Positions 18,564-26,786 of a stretch of DNA of 64,000 bases are shown here, piece after piece; the first letter of the stretch is position 1, and each line of letters starts with the position of its first letter. The DNA is from JADKCZ01 sp963786945 (GTDB taxonomy: Bacteria > Myxococcota > Myxococcia > Myxococcales > Anaeromyxobacteraceae): the NCBI GenBank assembly GCA_963786945.1, contig CAWBAO010000005.1, positions 744,001-808,000 on the forward strand. The letters are read 5' to 3'. Both the position numbers and the translations under genes were made by a program. Under the pieces are notes generated by a model. The model saw only the letters and a list, made by a program, of their open reading frames with translations, had not been told where the DNA came from and did no database searches.

Positions 18564-21466
18564 GCCGGCCGGGGCGGTGGGCGCCCCTGGGGCTGCTGCT
18601 GCTGGCGCCGCTCGCGGCGTCGGCGCAGCCCTATGATCCCGCCTACCGCTGGCGCAGCCTCGACACCCCGCACTTCCAGGTCCACTACCACCAGGGGCTG
18701 GAGGCGCTGGCGCAGCGCGCCGCGCGCGAGGCGGAGCGGGCCCACGCCCGGCTGGCGCCCCTGCTCGGCTACGCTCCGCGCCAGAGGACCCAGCTGGTCC
18801 TCTCCGACGACAGCGACTCGGCCAACGGCTCGGCCACCCCGCTCCCCTACAACACCATCCGCATCTACACCGTCCCCGCCGAGTCGGGCTCGGTCCTCAA
18901 CGACGAGCGCGACTGGCTCGAGGCGGTCATCACCCACGAGTACGTCCACATCCTCCACCTCGACAACATCGGGGGAATCCCGGCCATCGTGAACGGGATC
19001 TTCGGCAAGCTCTGGCCGCCCAACGGCCTGACCCCGGGCTGGATGATCGAAGGGCTGGCGGTGGCGCACGAGGCCCCCGCGGGCAGCGGCGCCGGGCGGA
19101 ACGACAGCGCCGTCTTCGACATGTACCTGCGGGCGCTGGTGGTGGAGCCGCCGGGCTTCCCGACGCTGGCGGAGGCCTCCAACCCCTACCTGGAGTGGCC
19201 GCGCGGCAACGTCCCCTACCTGCTGGGCGGGCGGTTCATGGCCTGGCTGGAGCGGCGTTCCGGGCCCGCGGCCATGCGCGGCTTCCTGGCCGACCAGGGG
19301 TCCATGGTCTGGCCCTGGGCGCCGTCCTGGGCCACCGAGCGCTGGTTCGGCGCCGAGCTGCCACCGCTCTGGAGCCAGTTCACCGCCGAGCTCACGGCGG
19401 GCTACGCCGCCCAGCTGGCCGGGGTGCGTCGGCGCCCGGTGACCCACCCGGCGCCGCTGACCCGGCGCGGCGGGACGGTCGAGCGGCCTCGCTGGCTGGC
19501 GGACGGATCCGGGCTGGCCTACGTGGACCGCGGCCTCGACGAGCGGGCCGGCCTGCGGCGGGTGAGCCGCGCCGGCGAGGACCTGGGCCGGGCGCTGGTG
19601 GCGGACATGGACGGCACCTTCGCGCTCCGCTCGGCCGGCGAGGCGGTGGTGGCCAAGGGGCAGGTCTGGCACGAGTTCCGGCTCTACACCGACCTCTACC
19701 TGGCCGACCTCGACCGGGGCGGCGATCGACGCCTCACCGACGGTGAGCGGGCCACCGACCCGGCGCTCACGGCGGACGGGCGAGAGGTGGTCTACGTGGC
19801 CCAGGCCGGCGGCGGCGAGCAGGCGCTGCGGCGCCGGGCCGTCGACGGCGGACCGGCGGAGACGCTGCTCCAGCTGCCCGGCGTGCAGCTCTACGAGCCG
19901 GCCGTCTCGCCCGACGGGGCCCGGATCGCCCTCTCGGTCCAGCGGGACGGCCGGCGCGACATCGTGCTGCTCGAGGGGGGCCGGCTGCGCGACGTCACCA
20001 GCGACGACGACCTCGACCGCGCCCCGGCCTGGTCGCCGGACGGCCGCTGGCTGCTCTTCTGCTCCGATCGCGGCGGCATCTACAACGTCTACGCCTGGGA
20101 GGCCGCCAGCGGCACCCTCCGCCAGGTCACCAACAGCGAGAGCGGGGCCCTCGAGCCGGCGGTCTCGCCCGACGGCGCCACCCTGGCCTTCGTCACCTAC
20201 TCGCGGCGAGGCTTCGACCTGGCCACCATCCCCTTCGATCCGGCCGCCTGGCTCGACCCCACGCCGGCGTCGCCGGCCGTGCCGCCGCCGGAGCCGGCGC
20301 CCGGGGTCGACCTGGCGCCCCGCCCCTACTCCGCCGCCGAGACGGTGCTGCCGACCTACTGGCTGCCCATCCTCGGCCTCAGCACCGCCGGCAACGTCTT
20401 CGGCCTGTTCACCGCGGGGACCGACGTGCTGGCACGCCACGCCTGGCAGGCGTCGGTGACGGCCAGCACCCAGACCATGACCCTCGACTACGCCCTCTCC
20501 TACGTGGGGGGCTGGTCCTGGCCGAGCCTCGACCTCTACTCGACCCGCTACGTGGCCGACTCGCCCGGGTACCCGGAGCGCTGGATCTCGGCGTGGACAC
20601 CGCTGGCGCCCGGCGCCACCTTCACCTTCACCCGGCTGGAGCGCCAGCTGGCCTTCCGCCTCGGCTGGACGCCCACCCTGTTCGACTCGCTGGGCAACGT
20701 GCCGCCGTCCACCGGGTACCCCCCCGATCGGCTGTTCTCCGACGGCCTCCTCTCCGAGGCGACGTTCGCAGCGGCCTACAGCGACACCCGCCGCTATGCC
20801 CACTCCATCTCGACCGAGGAGGGGCGCAGCCTCACGCTCCGGCTGCGCTACGCCGGGGCCGCCATCGGCAGCGACTACGACCTGTGGCGGGCGCGGGCCG
20901 CCTGGGCCGAGTTCACCCGGGTGCCCTTCACGCGCCACGTGGTGCTGGCGACGCGGCTCTCCGGCGCCATCGGCCATGGCTCGCTGGGCGGCTCGCCCCC
21001 CTTCTCGCTGGGCGGCATCCCCCGCACCGACCTGCTGGCGCTCACCACCCTGCAGTCCTTCTCGCCCTCGGACCTGCTGCGCGGCTACCCGGCCGGCCTC
21101 TTCGAGGGCAACGGCACCCTCTCGGCCACCCTCGAGCTGCGCTTCCCGATCTTCGCCCCCGAGCTCGGCCACTCCACCTGGCCGATCTTCCTGCGCCGCG
21201 TCCATGCCGCGGTCTTCGCCGATGCCGGCGAGGCCTTCGTGCAGGGGACCGAGCGAGGCTACGCCGGCCCCGACTTCCACTGGGAGCGGCTGCGGGTCGG
21301 CGCCGGCGCCGAGCTGCGGCTGGAGACGGCGCTGGGCTACTGGATCCTCACCGACGTCCGCCTCGGCGTGGCCCGGGGCCTGGGGAAGCCGCTGGCCGGC
21401 GTCGGTCCCTCGGAGGATCCCTACGCCGTCTGGCAGTGGTACGTGGTGCTGGGACCGAGCTTCTGA
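18560..21466 (+). CDS. Secreted gluzincin protease / TolB-like propeller / outer-membrane barrel protein
   Basis: A 968-residue envelope protein with three parts. A signal peptide (residues 1-23, ending ASAQP) leads to a zinc metallopeptidase-like domain with HEYVH at 126-130 and the third ligand candidate E164 in WMIEGLAV, a gluzincin layout. The middle third has PD40/TolB-type beta-propeller repeats: AVSPDGARIAL, PAWSPDGRWLLF and AVSPDGATLAF. The last ~330 residues are rich in alternating aromatic/polar strands and end in VVLGPSF, with a terminal Phe as in outer-membrane barrels of the BamA/surface-antigen type. GTG 18560 overlaps the hydrolase stop. Substrate and whether the protease is active are unknown. 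Confidence 0.8.
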   Translation: MSRPGRWAPLGLLLLAPLAASAQPYDPAYRWRSLDTPHFQVHYHQGLEALAQRAAREAERAHARLAPLLGYAPRQRTQLVLSDDSDSANGSATPLPYNTIRIYTVPAESGSVLNDERDWLEAVITHEYVHILHLDNIGGIPAIVNGIFGKLWPPNGLTPGWMIEGLAVAHEAPAGSGAGRNDSAVFDMYLRALVVEPPGFPTLAEASNPYLEWPRGNVPYLLGGRFMAWLERRSGPAAMRGFLADQGSMVWPWAPSWATERWFGAELPPLWSQFTAELTAGYAAQLAGVRRRPVTHPAPLTRRGGTVERPRWLADGSGLAYVDRGLDERAGLRRVSRAGEDLGRALVADMDGTFALRSAGEAVVAKGQVWHEFRLYTDLYLADLDRGGDRRLTDGERATDPALTADGREVVYVAQAGGGEQALRRRAVDGGPAETLLQLPGVQLYEPAVSPDGARIALSVQRDGRRDIVLLEGGRLRDVTSDDDLDRAPAWSPDGRWLLFCSDRGGIYNVYAWEAASGTLRQVTNSESGALEPAVSPDGATLAFVTYSRRGFDLATIPFDPAAWLDPTPASPAVPPPEPAPGVDLAPRPYSAAETVLPTYWLPILGLSTAGNVFGLFTAGTDVLARHAWQASVTASTQTMTLDYALSYVGGWSWPSLDLYSTRYVADSPGYPERWISAWTPLAPGATFTFTRLERQLAFRLGWTPTLFDSLGNVPPSTGYPPDRLFSDGLLSEATFAAAYSDTRRYAHSISTEEGRSLTLRLRYAGAAIGSDYDLWRARAAWAEFTRVPFTRHVVLATRLSGAIGHGSLGGSPPFSLGGIPRTDLLALTTLQSFSPSDLLRGYPAGLFEGNGTLSATLELRFPIFAPELGHSTWPIFLRRVHAAVFADAGEAFVQGTERGYAGPDFHWERLRVGAGAELRLETALGYWILTDVRLGVARGLGKPLAGVGPSEDPYAVWQWYVVLGPSF

Positions 21467-21496
21467 ACGAGGGACGGCGCCGGCCGCAGGCTCGCC

Positions 21497-21525
21497 TTGC
21501 AGGGCCGTTTGCGTGGTGATAGACA
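21497..21525 (+). promoter_or_regulatory. Candidate promoter of tRNA-Thr
   Basis: TTGCAG (21497-21502), 17 bp, TAGACA (21520-21525). The predicted transcript start is about 5 nt before the mature tRNA 5' end. Confidence 0.5.
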
Positions 21526-21536
21526 GTCGCGCCTTC

Positions 21537-21609
21537 GCCGACATAGCTCAGTTGGCAGAGCAGCTGATTCGTAATCAGCAGGTCCACGGTTCAAATCCGT
21601 GTGTCGGCT
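21537..21609 (+). tRNA. tRNA-Thr(CGT)
   Basis: A complete cloverleaf: 7-bp acceptor GCCGACA/TGTCGGC, D-arm GCTC/GAGC, anticodon stem GCTGA/TCAGC with loop TTCGTAA (anticodon CGT, reads ACG), and T-arm CACGG/CCGTG around TTCAAAT. The discriminator base is T and the CCA end is not encoded. It lies between the envelope protease gene and aceA. Confidence 0.95.
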
Positions 21610-21616
21610 TCGAACG

Positions 21617-21655
21617 ACGGGCGCCAGGGGTCCTCCCAGGGCGCCCGTTGTCCTT
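21617..21655 (+). terminator. Probable terminator after tRNA-Thr
   Basis: A 9-bp perfect stem, ACGGGCGCC (21617-21625) and GGCGCCCGT (21640-21648), starts 8 nt after the tRNA. The tail TGTCCTTC is only weakly U-rich. Confidence 0.5.
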
Positions 21656-21991
21656 CAGCGGGATCCGGCAGGTGGCCCCCCAGGCGCCCGAGGGCTTGCC
21701 TGCGGGCGCGGCCGGCGCGGGCGCCTTGTCGTCGGCTTGCCCCGTGGGACCAGCTGGAGGTCGAGAGCAGGGTAGCGGTTCCGGGGGGCGGGTCCATGAG
21801 CCTCATGGAACAGGTTCCCACCCCCATGCCGGCTGCTGTCGCACTGACTCGAAGGGGCCGTGCGGATCCTGGTCACGGAGCCCAAGAGAGCACGTCGCTG
21901 GATGCGCTTCAGGCGCGAGAATTCCGACAAAGTGTCGTAGACACGGTGCGTCGGCCTGATTAGGAGCGATCGTTCACACCAGGGAGCCCAC
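21656..21991. other. Non-coding stretch upstream of aceA
   Basis: About 335 nt with no convincing gene on either strand; the open frames here lack ribosome sites and recognisable sequence. It contains a short inverted repeat, GTGTC-GTA-GACAC (21932-21944), about 50 nt before the aceA start, which could be an operator, and the GGGAG ribosome site of aceA. Confidence 0.5.
21932..21944. promoter_or_regulatory. Inverted repeat upstream of aceA, possible operator
   Basis: Perfect 5-bp arms GTGTC/GACAC with a 3-nt spacer, 47 nt before the aceA ATG, in a locally AT-richer stretch. Regulator unknown. Confidence 0.3.
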
Positions 21992-24241
21992 ATGGACTTC
22001 GAGAAGGAAATCGCGCAGTTGCGCCAGTGGTTCCAGAGCCCTCGGTTCAAGGGCATCAAGAGGATCCACACGGCGCGCGAGGTGATCGAGCAGCGCGGCA
22101 CCATCCGCCCGGACTACGCGGTCGCTCGCGGCGCCGCCGAGGCCTTCTACGACCGTCTCCGCCAGCTCTTCGCCGAGAAGAAGTCCATCACCACCTTCGG
22201 CCCCTACTCACCCGGCCAGGCGGTGGCGATGAAGCGGATGGGGATCGAAGGCATCTACCTCGGCGGCTGGGCCACCTCGGCCAAGGGCTCGGCGCACGAG
22301 GATCCGGGCCCCGACCTCGCCAGCTACCCGCTCAGCCAGGTGCCGAACGAGGCCGCCCCCATCGTCCGCGCCCTCCTCACCGCCGACAAGAACCAGTTCT
22401 TCGCCCGGGCGCGCATGACCGAGGAGCAGCGCCGGGCCACGCCCGAGGTGGACTACCGCCCCTTCATCATCGCCGACGCCGACACCGGCCACGGCGGCGA
22501 CGCCCACGTCCGCAACCTGATCCGCCGCTTCGTCGAGGTCGGCGTGCCCGGGTACCACATCGAGGACCAGAAGCCGGGCGTGAAGAAGTGCGGGCACCAG
22601 GGCGGCAAGGTGCTGGTCTCCGAGGACGAGCAGGTGAAGCGCCTCTCGGCGGCCCGCTTCCAGCTCGACATCATGGGCGTGCCCGGGATCATCGTGGCCC
22701 GCACCGACGCCGAGTCGGCCACGCTGCTCGACGGCCGCAGCGACGAGCGCGACCAGCCCTTCATCCTGGGCGCCGTCAACGTGTCCCTGCCCAGCTTCAA
22801 GGCGGCCTTCCTCGCCATCCTGCGCCAGTTCCAGCGGGCCGGCGTGGAGGAGCTCTCCGGGCACGAGTTCTACGCGCTCGGCGACGACGAGTACGCCGCG
22901 GCCGACGCCTGGCTCGGGCAGGCCGGCTTCCCCAAGGCCATCGCCGCGGCCGCCGCCCAGTTCCACAAGGGGACCGTGAACGTGGACGCCGCGCTCGACC
23001 TGGTCTTCGACAAGTTCGTCGACACCTGGCAGCAGGAGGCGGGCATCACCACCTACGCCGAGGCGGTCGGCAACGTCATCGCCTTCCGCCACCACGAGGG
23101 GGACCCGCCCCCCATGACCAAGGAGCAGTGGCTGGCCTTCGCCCACCGCGCGCCGTTCCACCAGGCACGGGCCAAGGCCCACGCCATCGGCGTGGACATC
23201 ACCTGGGACTGCGAGCACGCCAAGACGCCGGACGGCTACTACCAGGTGCGGGGCGGCATCGACTACGCCATCGCCAAGTCGCTGGCGGCCGCCCCCTTCG
23301 CCGACATCCTCTGGATGGAGACCAAGACCGCCGACCTGCACGACGCCAGGAAGTTCGCCGACGCCATCCACGCCGCCTACCCGGACAAGATGCTGGCCTA
23401 CAACCTCTCGCCGTCGTTCAACTGGGACACCACCGGGATGAACGACGAGCAGATGCGGGCCTTCCCCGTGGAGCTCGGCAAGATGGGGTTCGTCTTCAAC
23501 TTCATCACCTACGGCGGCCACCAGATCGACGGCCTGGCCTCCGAGGAGTTCGCCGCGTCGCTGCGGGAGGACGGCATGCTGGCCCTGGCCCGGCTGCAGC
23601 GGAAGTTCCGCCTGCTCGAGTCGGGCTACCGCACGCCGCAGACGCTGGTGGGCGGCCCGCGCGCCGACGCCGGCCTGATGGCCATCTCCGGCCGCACCTC
23701 GACCACCAAGGCCATGGGGCAGGGCTCCACCCAGCACCAGCACCTGGTCCAGACCGAGGTGCCGCCCAAGCTCCTCGAGGAGTGGATCGACGCCTGGCGG
23801 AAGCAGCACGGCGTGGCCGAGAAGCTCAAGGTGTCCCTGAAGCCCCGCAGCGCCGGCTCCGACCTGCTCGAGCTCTCGCTGCTGGCCCCCGGCGGCCAGG
23901 TCCGGGCCAACGTGGTCTTCGCCGTGATCCAGGACCGCAAGGGCCGGAACATCCTCTCCATCCGCGACCAGAACAACTTCGACCTCAACCTCCGGAAGAA
24001 GCGGCTGATGACGCTGCTGCAGCTCTTCCTCATGCACCGCTACAAGATCTACTCGGTGCACTACGTGTCGCCCACCGAGGACAACCAGCGCCAGGCCGAG
24101 GGCATGAAGAAGCAGGGGCTGTTCCGGATGGTGAACGTGGAGGTCGGCGAGATCATCGTCGCCGACGTGGATCCCGACCGGGTCAAGGAGCTGCTGGCTC
24201 CCGATCGGGCCGCGCTCCTCAAGCTGGTCCAGGCGGGGTGA
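21992..24241 (+). CDS. aceA: Isocitrate lyase, long form
   Basis: Glyoxylate-shunt enzyme that splits isocitrate into succinate and glyoxylate, allowing growth on acetate or fatty acids. The catalytic KKCGH motif is at residues 198-202 inside IEDQKPGVKKCGHQGGK, and the Mg-binding ADADTGHGG segment is at 161-169. At 749 residues it is far longer than the ~430-residue E. coli enzyme and resembles the long ICL2-like forms; an insertion between about 240 and 380 and a C-terminal domain of about 150 residues account for the difference. ATG 21992 has a GGGAG ribosome site. No malate synthase lies nearby. Confidence 0.93.
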   Translation: MDFEKEIAQLRQWFQSPRFKGIKRIHTAREVIEQRGTIRPDYAVARGAAEAFYDRLRQLFAEKKSITTFGPYSPGQAVAMKRMGIEGIYLGGWATSAKGSAHEDPGPDLASYPLSQVPNEAAPIVRALLTADKNQFFARARMTEEQRRATPEVDYRPFIIADADTGHGGDAHVRNLIRRFVEVGVPGYHIEDQKPGVKKCGHQGGKVLVSEDEQVKRLSAARFQLDIMGVPGIIVARTDAESATLLDGRSDERDQPFILGAVNVSLPSFKAAFLAILRQFQRAGVEELSGHEFYALGDDEYAAADAWLGQAGFPKAIAAAAAQFHKGTVNVDAALDLVFDKFVDTWQQEAGITTYAEAVGNVIAFRHHEGDPPPMTKEQWLAFAHRAPFHQARAKAHAIGVDITWDCEHAKTPDGYYQVRGGIDYAIAKSLAAAPFADILWMETKTADLHDARKFADAIHAAYPDKMLAYNLSPSFNWDTTGMNDEQMRAFPVELGKMGFVFNFITYGGHQIDGLASEEFAASLREDGMLALARLQRKFRLLESGYRTPQTLVGGPRADAGLMAISGRTSTTKAMGQGSTQHQHLVQTEVPPKLLEEWIDAWRKQHGVAEKLKVSLKPRSAGSDLLELSLLAPGGQVRANVVFAVIQDRKGRNILSIRDQNNFDLNLRKKRLMTLLQLFLMHRYKIYSVHYVSPTEDNQRQAEGMKKQGLFRMVNVEVGEIIVADVDPDRVKELLAPDRAALLKLVQAG

Positions 24242-24252
24242 GGTCGGCGGCG

Positions 24253-24286
24253 CCCCGGGTGACGCCTCGCCGAGGCGTCACCGGGG
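24253..24286. terminator. Strong hairpin between convergent genes
   Basis: GGTGACGCCTC/GAGGCGTCACC (11 bp, loop GCC) extends through one bulge by four more C-G pairs. It lies 12 nt after aceA and 38 nt before the end of the opposing CBS gene, the position of a bidirectional terminator. Neither strand has a U-tract, so termination may need Rho or be weak. Confidence 0.5.
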
Positions 24287-24323
24287 AGCCTGGGCCCGGG
24301 CGCTCGCCGCCGCGACGAGCCGC

Positions 24324-25130
24324 TCAGCCCGTCGCGGGCGCTGGAGCCGACGGGCCGGCGTCGAGCAGGGACTCGAGGCGCGCCGAGAAGGCGACGATCC
24401 GCTCCAGGCCGCCGGGGATGATCTGCTGGGTGTGGGCCAGGTTGTTGCGCAGCGTCTCCAGCTCCTTGAGCGCCCGCTTGGCCGCCTTGCGCGACGGCTG
24501 CTGGAAGGCCAGGGGACCGCCCAGCGCCTCGATCCCCAGCATGATCTCCCCCTTGTCGGAGAACTGCAGGCAGTCGAGCAGCAGGCCGGGCTGGCCCCGC
24601 CGGCGCCGCTCCGCCAGCAGCTCCTCCGCCTTGGCCAGGCGCGACGCCGGCACCAGGGCCTGCCAGGCGTCGCCGGGGAAGCGACGCTGCAGCTCGCGCG
24701 TCATGAACCCCTCCAGCAGGGTGATGAGCCCGAAGAGGAACATCCGGACCGGCGGCTTCTCGAGATCGCTCACGGTCACGATGGCGGCCGGCTGGCCCAG
24801 CACGGTGACGAAGCAGCGCCGGTTGGCGCCCAGGGACTGGATGGCGTCGCGCAGCGAGGCCGTCTCGACCACCAGGTCGTCGGCCTCGAAGGGCCGCCGG
24901 TGCTGGCCGCAGCGGCCGGTGGTGAGCGACTCGCGGGTCGCGTAGCCGGTGACCAGCCCGCCCTCGCGCACGCCCACGAGGTCGAAGTCCCGCGCCTCCA
25001 GCAGCTGGAGGACCTCGTGGGCCGGCCGCTCGGCATCGACCGAGACCAGCGGCTCGGCGACGTCCATCACCGAGAAGCCCTCGAGGAACAACCGGCGCAT
25101 TCGCTGGCGCGACTCCAGGCTCCATTCCAT
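24324..25130 (-). CDS. CBS-domain protein with HEPN-like C-terminal motif
   Basis: A 268-residue protein. The first ~125 residues form a CBS pair, with VMDVAEPLVSVDAERPAHEVLQLL opening and VTVLGQPAAIVTVSDLEKPP closing; CBS pairs usually sense adenine nucleotides. The remainder is helical, and near its end contains RNNLAH (228-233), matching the R-x4-H signature of HEPN ribonuclease-like domains (as in Swt1-type HEPN). There is no signal peptide. ATG 25130 is preferred. It converges with aceA and is followed upstream by ppx in the same direction. A nucleotide-sensing RNase role is a hypothesis only. Confidence 0.7.
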   Translation of the reverse strand: MEWSLESRQRMRRLFLEGFSVMDVAEPLVSVDAERPAHEVLQLLEARDFDLVGVREGGLVTGYATRESLTTGRCGQHRRPFEADDLVVETASLRDAIQSLGANRRCFVTVLGQPAAIVTVSDLEKPPVRMFLFGLITLLEGFMTRELQRRFPGDAWQALVPASRLAKAEELLAERRRRGQPGLLLDCLQFSDKGEIMLGIEALGGPLAFQQPSRKAAKRALKELETLRNNLAHTQQIIPGGLERIVAFSARLESLLDAGPSAPAPATG

Positions 25131-25159
25131 GGAGTGCGATTCTACCCGGGAAGCCGGGA

Positions 25160-26659
25160 TCAGCGCCGCGTGGCCTCAACCTCGAGCCGCCGGCCGATCA
25201 CCTGCCGGAAGAAGGCGGCCTCGCGCGCCACGTCCCACAGCTCCAGGTCCAGGGCGGCCCGGGCACGGGCCACCACCCGGACCCGTCCCTTGGGCACCGA
25301 GGCCCGCAGCGCCAGCACCGGCTGCGAGTGGCTCCGGTCCAGCGCGTCGGCCACCCGCAGGATGGCCACCAGCCGGCGCACCAGCAGGAGCTGCCCCGGG
25401 GCCAGCGCCTTCAGGTCCGGCCGGCCGGCCTCGGGCGGCGTGCGCCGGTGGTAGCGGGCCACCAGGGCCACCACCTGCCGCTCCTGGTCGGAGAAGCCGG
25501 CCACGTCGGCGTTGGCCACCAGGTAGAAGCTGTGCTTGTGGTGGCGCTGCGGGGAGATGGCGTGCCCGACGTCGTGCAGGAGCGCGGCCGCCTCGAGCAG
25601 GCCGCGGGCCGAGGCCGGGAGGCGGTGCAGGCCGGCGAGCTGGTCGAAGAGCTGCAGCGACAGGCTCGCCACCTGCCGGGCGTGGCGTTCGTCGAAGCCG
25701 AAGCGCCGGCCCAGGGCCAGCACGGCCTGGGTCCGGCCCTCCGCCGCCGCCGCGGCCGCGGCCGGCGAGCGCCGGGCCAGGTCCAGCAGGACGCCGTTGC
25801 GCAGCCCCGTGCTCACGGCGCTGATGGCCTTGAGCTTGAGGTGGCGCATGCAGGCCTCGAGGATGACGGCCCCTCCCACGATGATCTCGGCGCGCTTCGG
25901 CTCGAAGCGCCGCCGTCGCTCGGCCAGGCTCATGTCGGCCAGGTCCTCGACCATCCGCTCCAGCCGGCGCAGCGTGAGCCGCTTCGAGTCGGTGCCGGCC
26001 GAGACGATGGCGTTGATGGTGCCGGACGAGCCGATGGCCACCCGGGGGCCGGGGAGCCGCCTGGGCAGCGTCTCGCGGAAGGCCTCGGCCGCGTAGGAGC
26101 GCATCACCTCGAGCCGCTCCTCGGAGACCCGGCCCGAGGAGCCGAAGATCTCGGTGAACCGGACCGCGCCCACCGCCACCGAGTAGAGCGCGGTGGGCTT
26201 GTCGCCGACGCCGGCGGCCACCTCGGTCGAGCCGCCGCCGATGTCGATGAGCAGCGAGCGCGCCGACGGGGGACGCCCCTCGAGGACGCCGAAGCCGATG
26301 AGCCGGGCCTCCTCCCGGCCGCTCACCACCTCGAGGTTGAGCCCGGCCTCCTCGCGGGCGCGCCGGACGATCTCGTCGCGGTTGCGCGCCTCCCGGACCG
26401 CCGAGGTGGCCACCGCCCGGACCCGCGCCCGGTGGCGGCGGCAGAGCGAGGCGTAGCGGCTCAGCGTGGAGATGAGCCGGTTGGCCACCGGCCTGGAGAT
26501 GGTCCCGCCGGTGAAGACCCCTTCCCCGGGTCGCACCGGGTCGCGCTCCTGGTGGAGCGTCTCCAGGGTGCCGTCGGGGAGCTGGCGTGCGATCTCGAGC
26601 CGGACCGCGTTGGTGCCCACGTCGATGGCGGCCAGGATCCGGTCGTGTCCGTTCTTCAT
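25160..26659 (-). CDS. ppx: Exopolyphosphatase / pppGpp phosphohydrolase (Ppx/GppA)
   Basis: A 499-residue ASKHA-fold enzyme that hydrolyses polyphosphate from its ends or converts pppGpp to ppGpp. The N-terminal phosphate-1 motif is AAIDVGTNAVRLEI; the second is LIDIGGGSTEV; GSSGTINA follows. A C-terminal HD-type domain is present, with LLHDVGHAIS. The gene is divergent from ppk, sharing a 127-nt control region. Ppx and GppA cannot be separated by sequence alone, but linkage to ppk favours exopolyphosphatase. Confidence 0.9.
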   Translation of the reverse strand: MKNGHDRILAAIDVGTNAVRLEIARQLPDGTLETLHQERDPVRPGEGVFTGGTISRPVANRLISTLSRYASLCRRHRARVRAVATSAVREARNRDEIVRRAREEAGLNLEVVSGREEARLIGFGVLEGRPPSARSLLIDIGGGSTEVAAGVGDKPTALYSVAVGAVRFTEIFGSSGRVSEERLEVMRSYAAEAFRETLPRRLPGPRVAIGSSGTINAIVSAGTDSKRLTLRRLERMVEDLADMSLAERRRRFEPKRAEIIVGGAVILEACMRHLKLKAISAVSTGLRNGVLLDLARRSPAAAAAAAEGRTQAVLALGRRFGFDERHARQVASLSLQLFDQLAGLHRLPASARGLLEAAALLHDVGHAISPQRHHKHSFYLVANADVAGFSDQERQVVALVARYHRRTPPEAGRPDLKALAPGQLLLVRRLVAILRVADALDRSHSQPVLALRASVPKGRVRVVARARAALDLELWDVAREAAFFRQVIGRRLEVEATRR

Positions 26660-26731
26660 CCTCGCGCACTCTAGCCCCCTCCCCTGACCGACGGTGCCTC
26701 CCCCGCTGCGGGGAGGGGCGATATCGCCGCC

Positions 26732-26750
26732 GTCACGAAAGGGTCACGAA
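26732..26750. promoter_or_regulatory. Pho-box-like direct repeat between ppx and ppk
   Basis: GTCACGAA occurs at 26732-26739 and again at 26743-26750, an exact 11-bp period. PhoB sites are tandem ~7-bp half-sites with 11-bp spacing, so control by phosphate starvation is plausible for this polyphosphate pair. The half-site differs from the enteric CTGTCAT. Confidence 0.4.
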
Positions 26751-26786
26751 CGGTGGCCCGGCCCGGGCGATACTGGAGGCCGTCAC

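Noticed and set aside
24241..24945. Extension of a plus-strand frame past aceA
   Set aside because: It is out of frame with aceA and antisense to the CBS gene.
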